The notes under the pieces: model-generated
What the model saw: the letters and a program-made list of their open reading frames with translations, nothing else
The model's database searches: none
What the model was told of the DNA's origin: nothing
Made by a program: the position numbers and the translations under genes
Shown: in pieces, positions 5,811 to 10,000 of the stretch
Numbering within the stretch: position 1 is the stretch's first letter
Layout: each line of letters begins with the position of its first letter
Origin: Zymomonas sp.
Lineage (GTDB): Bacteria; Pseudomonadota; Alphaproteobacteria; Sphingomonadales; Sphingomonadaceae
Direction: 5' to 3'
Length of the DNA stretch: 10,000 nucleotides
Assembly (NCBI RefSeq): GCF_020216885.1
Contig: NZ_JAIWON010000067.1
Span: 1 to 10,000, forward strand

Positions 5811-6923
5811 TTATTCGGCCAAATCATCAAAGACGGCTGGAGTCGTCTCCTTAATCCAACCCCCTCCCAAAACTTGGTCACCATCATAGAAAACAGCCGC
5901 TTGCCCTGGTGAAACGCCATATTCCGGCTGATTAAATACCAGTTCTTTTCCATCAAAACGGGCTGGCACTGGCTTGGCCGCCGACCGAATTTTAACCTGC
6001 ATTTCGCGATCAAAACCATCGACCAACCAATTCACTTCCTTGATCTTTGCTTTTGCCACGGCCAAAGCGCGACGAGAACCAACAACAAGCTGTTTTTTAG
6101 CGGGATCAAGCCGAATAACATAAAGCGGCTCTTTCTGACCGCCAATTTCTAAACCGCGTCGTTGCCCTACCGTAAAATGGATCAACCCCGAATGTTTGCC
6201 CAAAACACGGCCTTGCATATCGACGATATCACCCCCCTGCCCTGATTCTGGACATTTTTCTTCGACAATGCGGGCGTAATCACCATCGGGTACAAAACAG
6301 ATATCCTGACTATCGGCTTTCATCGCCACAGACAGACCTAATTCAGCGGCCATCTCCCGCACTTTCGGCTTGGGCAAACCACCCAAGGGAAAACGCAGAT
6401 AATCTAGCTGCTCTTTTGTCGTTGCAAAAAGAAAATAACTTTGATCACGCGCAGGATCTAAAGCACGATGCATTTCCACTCGATCATTATTGATCAAACG
6501 ACGAACATAATGCCCCGTTGCCAAGCAATCGGCACCCAATTCACGGGCAACATTTAAAAGATCAGTAAATTTCACCCCTTGATTGCAACGGATGCACGGC
6601 ACAGGCGTGCGACCGGCAACATATTCGGCAACGAAATCATCAATCACGCTTTCTTTGAAATTATTTTCATAGTCAAAAACGTAATGGGGAATACCGATTT
6701 TTTCAGCAACCGCACGGGCATCACGAATATCTTTACCAGCGCAACAGCTTCCCTTCCGTCCGACAGCCGCCCCATGGTCATAAAGCTGGAGTGTAATCCC
6801 AATGGTTTCGGCACCCGTTGCTTTAGCCAAAGCTGCAACGACCGAACTATCGACACCGCCTGACATCGCAACAACAATACGCTGTGCCGATTTTGGCTTA
6901 TCAATTTGAAAATCAATGGACAT
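5811..6923 (-). CDS. mnmA: tRNA-specific 2-thiouridylase MnmA
   Basis: A cytoplasmic enzyme that adenylates and thiolates U34 of tRNA-Lys, -Glu and -Gln using ATP and a persulfide relay. The N-terminal PP-loop motif SGGVDSS sits at residues 21-27 of the 370-residue form. The catalytic cysteine is in [10 protein letters not shown] (Cys113) and its partner is in [11 protein letters not shown] (Cys209); together they make the active-site cysteine pair of the family. The tRNA-binding stretches GHYVRR and RDQSYFLF and the C-terminal beta-barrel with SPGQAAVFY and GGGWI are complete. The open frame allows a start at 6962 (383 residues), but that ATG has no ribosome site. The ATG at 6923 has TAGG 10 bases upstream and fits the family length better. 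The gene is divergent from the small unknown gene at 7040. Confidence 0.97.
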   Translation of the reverse strand: MSIDFQIDKPKSAQRIVVAMSGGVDSSVVAALAKATGAETIGITLQLYDHGAAVGRKGSCCAGKDIRDARAVAEKIGIPHYVFDYENNFKESVIDDFVAEYVAGRTPVPCIRCNQGVKFTDLLNVARELGADCLATGHYVRRLINNDRVEMHRALDPARDQSYFLFATTKEQLDYLRFPLGGLPKPKVREMAAELGLSVAMKADSQDICFVPDGDYARIVEEKCPESGQGGDIVDMQGRVLGKHSGLIHFTVGQRRGLEIGGQKEPLYVIRLDPAKKQLVVGSRRALAVAKAKIKEVNWLVDGFDREMQVKIRSAAKPVPARFDGKELVFNQPEYGVSPGQAAVFYDGDQVLGGGWIKETTPAVFDDLAE

Positions 6924-7039
6924 AAGAATTTTGCCTATAACACTCCTGATAACAGGGCGCATATCTGTTTAAGAAGAAAAAAGCTGGTATGATGCGTTAT
7001 CTGTTTTAACCGGAATATGAAAGATAAGGCATCTCTTTG

Positions 7040-7291
7040 ATGAAAAATGATGTAAATTTTTCCGAAGAAAGCATCGAAATCTTCAAAATTTTATCTGAAC
7101 GGCTAACTACAGGGCAAAAGGATAGCCCTACCGCGCAGGCAGAAAGAAAAAGACAATCTTTTGCTGACAAGCCTTCTTCTGTCACCGCGCTGATAGAATT
7201 ACTGACCCAAGAGGAAGGAACACAGACAAGTTTTCTCGAAATTCTGGACGGGCATTTTAACCCCGATGCCCTAAAAACATCGCAGATATGA
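7040..7291 (+). CDS. Hypothetical 83-residue protein
   Basis: I do not recognise this protein. It starts MKNDVNFSEESIEIFKILS and ends NPDALKTSQI. It is polar and predicted mostly helical, with no signal peptide, membrane segment or cysteine. The middle (about residues 24-45) is Ser/Thr/Lys/Gln-rich and probably flexible; the flanking helices look amphipathic. The ATG at 7040 has AAGG 10 bases before it; a TTG one codon upstream (7037) is less likely. The composition and codon choice look like real coding sequence rather than a shadow, because no gene overlaps it on the other strand. It is divergent from mnmA, sharing a promoter region of about 115 bases, and converges on the porin gene 25 bases away. 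The context gives no clear functional hint. Confidence 0.65.
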   Translation: MKNDVNFSEESIEIFKILSERLTTGQKDSPTAQAERKRQSFADKPSSVTALIELLTQEEGTQTSFLEILDGHFNPDALKTSQI

Positions 7292-7317
7292 AAAAACTTG
7301 TCTTGCCCAAATTTTTT
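7291..7317. terminator. Weak A/T-flanked hairpin between unknown gene and porin gene
   Basis: AAAAAACTTG (7291-7300), a 7-base loop and CAA-A-TTTTTT (7308-7317) can pair with one mismatch. The core is only TTG with CAA, extended by six A-T pairs. The A-run and T-run give U-tracts on both strands, and the element fills the gap between two convergent stops. The stem is GC-poor, so it is at best a weak bidirectional terminator. Confidence 0.3.
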
Positions 7318-9560
7318 TACTGGAATGGCAAATAGCGCAAACTCAAGAATAATTCGCTCATATGCGTTGTCGGTGAACCGCCAGTGCCACGCCATGCCTC
7401 GCGGGTAGAATAGGCTAACTGGACACCGGCCTGAACCGTTCCATAATGGCCTTTCAAGAAACGCCACCAACCCCCGATTGTCGCTTCACTAATCCGTTTT
7501 GTGCTACCAACGCAAGCTGTCGAAAGCTCGGTATTACAACCGCTATTATTATAAAGCGGATTGCCATAACCATAAGCCACACCATTTTCAGAGAAATAAG
7601 AACGACCAGCCTCTTGAATTCCGTAATAACCATAAAGATCAAGTCTTGGGGTCACATGTCCCATAATACCGGCGGTCGCCTGCATACTCCATAAAGGAAC
7701 AGGTCTTCCATCAGCATCCAAGGTGGCATCCGGTAACAAAGCGGCACCATAATGCCCAATCCCTTTTCCAACCAAGCCAGCTAATCGCAGTTCGACCTTT
7801 TTCGGGATCAATGGCAAGACCATAGAACCACCACCACCGCCGGTCAGAACCGTATTATTATGCCCGACACCCTCAGCCGTGGTTACCCGATCATGCGGCA
7901 TACGCATGATACCCACAATTTCGTAATGCCCCCAAGCCGGATCCCAAGCCAATTTACCAATAATATCAGGCGACACTTCGGCGGAATAAGCTGATGGCTG
8001 CGTCAAACCGACACCATTAGAGGTGATCGTTGTTGTCGAACCATTCGGCATCACAACGCGTCCAGAATTATTAGTAAAACCGGTTGTGTCATACATGGTC
8101 GCTGGATTTTCAATAGAAAGAGCTGCCCAAAAACGATGGTTAAACCAGTCTTTGGCGACACGGACTTGCCATTGTCTTGCCCATGTCTGCCCTGCTAAAA
8201 TCGAGGCTTCCGCTGTTTCCGCGACACTTTCCTGACGGGGCGTAATGCCAACACGGTTTGGGGTTAACAAACTCCATGCCTGACCACCCAAAACATGGAA
8301 ATTATAGCGGCTGTCATCATAGGCCAAATAGGCCTGACGCAAACGGATGATGTAACTGCTGCTTTCATAAGGGTTGGTGGTCGATCCCCCCGCCCCGAAA
8401 TCGGTTTCAACAAAACCTGAAATCGTCGAATGTTGGGATACCGTGCCCCGCATCAATAACGACAATCGCGTATAGCGCGCGCTCGCTTCGGTATTCGCCG
8501 TGTGATAATCAGGATTATTTTTAAAGGGCATCGACTTCCATGAATTAAAGGTGCCTGATGCTATATGACGGTTTGAAACCAGACCAGAGGCATCAATAAA
8601 ACCACCCAAAATAAAGGTCATCGGGCCCAGATTGAAAACGCCATGGTCACCCAAAGCACCCGCCAACTGCGCACCGGCGGTTTCTCTTGGATGCGGGCCC
8701 ACGCCGTTATTCGCTGTCATCGAAATAATATCGCGGGCATGACGCGCAATAATAGCTTCTGTCGGCACATCGGTATGTTTGAATAACTCGACTGCGCCGT
8801 TATCGCCCTCTCTAATTTGGGCAATATCACCCCCCACATTACTAGCAAAAGCGGCATCTGACTTTGCCTGATCGGTGCTGGTATTAGAAGATGTGGAAGG
8901 TATATTACCCAAATTAGCCATGCCATATTGGTCGCTCTGATTTTGGAAAGGATCCATCACCAGATCGAGACTTTTATTGTTATCGGCAAGGTTGCTTTTA
9001 TTGGGAGCCGCCGATGAAGCAAGCGCCGTATTATTCCCTACATTTGTAGAGGCTGTCGCCGTAGAATCCGGTGTTACCGCTGTCAAAGCGGGGGTATTTT
9101 TATCAGCCGTAGCCAGATGCGTATCCGCCGTAGCCTCATTCACTTTATTGGCTGGCGGTATCACGGCATTATTAGCCAGCATCGTTGTATTAGACGGAGC
9201 GGTTTCAGACGGTTTTTTCTGATCTCCGGCCGAAGCTATAGTGGATTGCTGTTGTTTTTTTGCGAGTAATTGCTGTCTGACTGCCAATAAATCTTGCTGC
9301 AAAGCCGCCTGCGCCTGCTCAATATGGCGGATTTCTTGTTCAAGGGTTTCGATAGAAACAGCCTCACTTTTAGTAGCAGCCTGTCCGGTATTTTGCGCCA
9401 TAGCAGGGAATAAAGGTGCCATCATAAATCCGGCCAGCAATAGCTTCCGGCATCTTTTCGAGACCCGCTCCATCCGCAAAGAAGAGGCCGTTTGGCCTTT
9501 GGCTACCGTTTGTTTTTTTCTGTTTTTCACGGTGTCACTATCGTTGGCGTTGTGTTTCAA
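7317..9560 (-). CDS. Outer-membrane porin-like beta-barrel protein with coiled coil and long linker (DcaP-like)
   Basis: A 747-residue exported protein. The signal peptide hydrophobic core lies at about residues 39-52 with likely cleavage after AMA-55. Residues 68-105 form a Gln/Glu/Leu-rich coiled coil. About 106-245 is a Thr/Ala/Asn/Ser-rich low-complexity linker. About 310-747 is a beta-barrel full of alternating aromatic/hydrophobic strands (for example FILGGFIDASG, IIRLRQAYLAY, GGQAWSLLTPN), ending LFLSLRYLPFQ. A periplasmic coiled coil before a barrel, and a GGQAW-type segment, recall DcaP-like trimeric porins; this is inference. Cys675 and Cys683 could form a loop disulfide. The start is TTG at 9560 with GAGG 10 bases upstream. 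GTG at 9530 or ATG at 9473 (giving MERVSKRCRK before the signal core) are alternatives, and the last would give a normal-length signal peptide but lacks a ribosome site. TATAAT at 9586-9591 is the likely -10. Confidence 0.8.
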   Translation of the reverse strand: MKHNANDSDTVKNRKKQTVAKGQTASSLRMERVSKRCRKLLLAGFMMAPLFPAMAQNTGQAATKSEAVSIETLEQEIRHIEQAQAALQQDLLAVRQQLLAKKQQQSTIASAGDQKKPSETAPSNTTMLANNAVIPPANKVNEATADTHLATADKNTPALTAVTPDSTATASTNVGNNTALASSAAPNKSNLADNNKSLDLVMDPFQNQSDQYGMANLGNIPSTSSNTSTDQAKSDAAFASNVGGDIAQIREGDNGAVELFKHTDVPTEAIIARHARDIISMTANNGVGPHPRETAGAQLAGALGDHGVFNLGPMTFILGGFIDASGLVSNRHIASGTFNSWKSMPFKNNPDYHTANTEASARYTRLSLLMRGTVSQHSTISGFVETDFGAGGSTTNPYESSSYIIRLRQAYLAYDDSRYNFHVLGGQAWSLLTPNRVGITPRQESVAETAEASILAGQTWARQWQVRVAKDWFNHRFWAALSIENPATMYDTTGFTNNSGRVVMPNGSTTTITSNGVGLTQPSAYSAEVSPDIIGKLAWDPAWGHYEIVGIMRMPHDRVTTAEGVGHNNTVLTGGGGGSMVLPLIPKKVELRLAGLVGKGIGHYGAALLPDATLDADGRPVPLWSMQATAGIMGHVTPRLDLYGYYGIQEAGRSYFSENGVAYGYGNPLYNNSGCNTELSTACVGSTKRISEATIGGWWRFLKGHYGTVQAGVQLAYSTREAWRGTGGSPTTHMSELFLSLRYLPFQ

Positions 9561-9585
9561 ATTATGACAGCCTCATTTAAATATT

Positions 9586-9591
9586 ATTATA
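9586..9591 (-). promoter_or_regulatory. -10 element of the porin promoter
   Basis: The minus strand reads TATAAT here, a perfect sigma-70 -10 hexamer 25 bases upstream of the TTG start. Transcription would begin near 9579, just ahead of the GAGG ribosome site. The -35 position (around 9608-9615) matches consensus poorly, as expected if an activator is needed or the palindrome there is used for control. Confidence 0.55.
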
Positions 9592-9595
9592 CCGC

Positions 9596-9610
9596 AGAGT
9601 GAGACACTCT
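9596..9610. promoter_or_regulatory. 15-bp palindrome in the porin promoter (candidate operator)
   Basis: AGAGTG-AGA-CACTCT is a perfect 6-bp-arm palindrome lying between the -10 and the expected -35 of the porin promoter. A dimeric regulator bound here would block RNA polymerase. I cannot name the regulator. Confidence 0.5.
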
Positions 9611-9668
9611 ATTTTTTAACTTTTATTCCCAGTTTTTCCCAAAAAAATACAGATATTTTTACGCAGCC

Positions 9669-9694
9669 ATATATTTTGATATGACAAAATATAT
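9669..9694. repeat. Perfect 10-bp AT-rich inverted repeat between glnD and the porin gene
   Basis: ATATATTTTG (9669-9678) and CAAAATATAT (9685-9694) are exact reverse complements around a 6-base centre. The repeat is 109 to 134 bases upstream of the porin start and 31 bases after the glnD stop. The stem is AT-rich with no T-run after it, so a terminator role for glnD is doubtful; an upstream regulator site for the porin promoter is an alternative. Confidence 0.5.
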
Positions 9695-9724
9695 AAACAA
9701 AGAAGCCTAATGTAAGAAATTATT

Positions 9725-10000
9725 TCACTTCTCGCTTATTCTTGCCGCATCGGCGGCAACAAGCAACCGTTTTTCGATTGCTTTTAACCGATTCTGATTT
9801 GTGATTTTATGGGAAAATAAATCAGAGACATAGAAGACATCGACAGCCCGTTCTCCATAAGTGGCGATGTGAGCCGAACTAATCGTTAAACGGGCATTAA
9901 ACAGGGCACAACCCAGATCATGGAGCAAGGCAGGCCTGTCTTGGGCGTTGACTTCAATGACGGTAAAGCGGTCAGATGCCTGATTGTCAATAAAAACCAA
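9725..10000 (-). CDS. glnD: GlnD, bifunctional PII uridylyltransferase/uridylyl-removing enzyme, C-terminal end (5' part outside window)
   Basis: The last 91 residues of the nitrogen sensor that uridylylates PII proteins when glutamine is low and removes the group when it is high. What is seen is the final ACT domain: VIEVNAQDRPALLHDLG, then LTISSAHIATYGERAVDVFY, and VSDLFSHKITNQNRLKAIEKRL near the end. The RPALLHDL turn is the classical ACT ligand-binding region, and AVDVFYVSDL is typical of GlnD. The nucleotidyltransferase and HD domains would lie to the right, outside the window. The reading frame is open through position 10000, so the true start is beyond it. The gene ends with TGA at 9725; no strong terminator follows. 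Confidence 0.9.
   Translation of the reverse strand: MVFIDNQASDRFTVIEVNAQDRPALLHDLGCALFNARLTISSAHIATYGERAVDVFYVSDLFSHKITNQNRLKAIEKRLLVAADAARISEK

Noticed and set aside
7006..7470. 154-codon minus-strand open frame over the unknown gene and the porin 3' end
   Set aside because: It overlaps the porin reading frame on the same strand out of frame and runs antisense to the 83-residue gene; the composition (Cys/Ser/Phe-rich) looks like a shadow and there is no ribosome site.
9241..9567. 108-codon plus-strand frame rich in Cys/Ala/Ser
   Set aside because: It is an antisense shadow of the porin signal peptide and coiled-coil region; Gln-rich codons read backwards give the Cys/Leu-rich product.
1..10000. 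Novel defence or mobile system
   Set aside because: Apart from two small candidates (2469-2633 and 7040-7291), every gene belongs to a recognisable housekeeping, transport or regulatory family; no nuclease, transposase, recombinase, toxin-antitoxin pair or repeat array is visible.

Overview
The window looks like ordinary chromosome from a moderately AT-rich alphaproteobacterium. The protein sequences (GlnD ACT domain, MnmA, cyclophilin, MgtE, a GloC-type hydrolase) have a sphingomonad flavour, and an AT-rich sphingomonad-like genome suggests Zymomonas or a close relative. That assignment is inference from sequence style, not a database match. No transposase, integrase, tRNA, rRNA, CRISPR array or phage gene is visible, and I do not see a multi-gene novel system. 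The points of interest are small ones: short unexplained genes, palindromic sites and structured leaders.

Layout from left to right. Positions 1-528 (minus) hold the N-terminal third or less of an RND efflux permease that runs off the left edge. A 267-bp divergent intergenic region with several inverted repeats separates it from a GloC/YcbL-type metallo-beta-lactamase-fold hydrolase (796-1479, plus). That gene converges on a small SAM-dependent methyltransferase resembling phospholipid N-methyltransferases (1510-2136, minus). A 527-bp stretch follows without a confident gene. It contains the structured methyltransferase leader, a strong minus-strand intrinsic terminator (2405-2433), and upstream of that a small-ORF or small-RNA unit divergent from a LysR-family regulator (2664-3563, plus). 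The regulator converges on a cytoplasmic cyclophilin (3574-4041, minus). The cyclophilin is divergent from the magnesium transporter mgtE (4254-5729, plus). mgtE converges on mnmA (5811-6923, minus), and a clear bidirectional terminator lies between them. Divergent from mnmA is an unrecognised 83-residue protein (7040-7291, plus). It converges on a large outer-membrane porin-like protein with a signal peptide, coiled coil, long low-complexity linker and beta-barrel (7317-9560, minus). The right edge (9725-10000, minus) is the C-terminal ACT domain of GlnD, the PII uridylyltransferase.

Almost every gene is its own transcription unit. Neighbours alternate between convergent and divergent arrangements, so the genes do not form a pathway. 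Functionally the window mixes envelope transport (RND pump, MgtE, porin), lipid or small-molecule methylation, detoxification (glyoxalase II type), protein folding, tRNA thiolation and nitrogen signalling. Several true starts differ from the longest open frame: cyclophilin and mnmA most likely start downstream, and the porin appears to use TTG.
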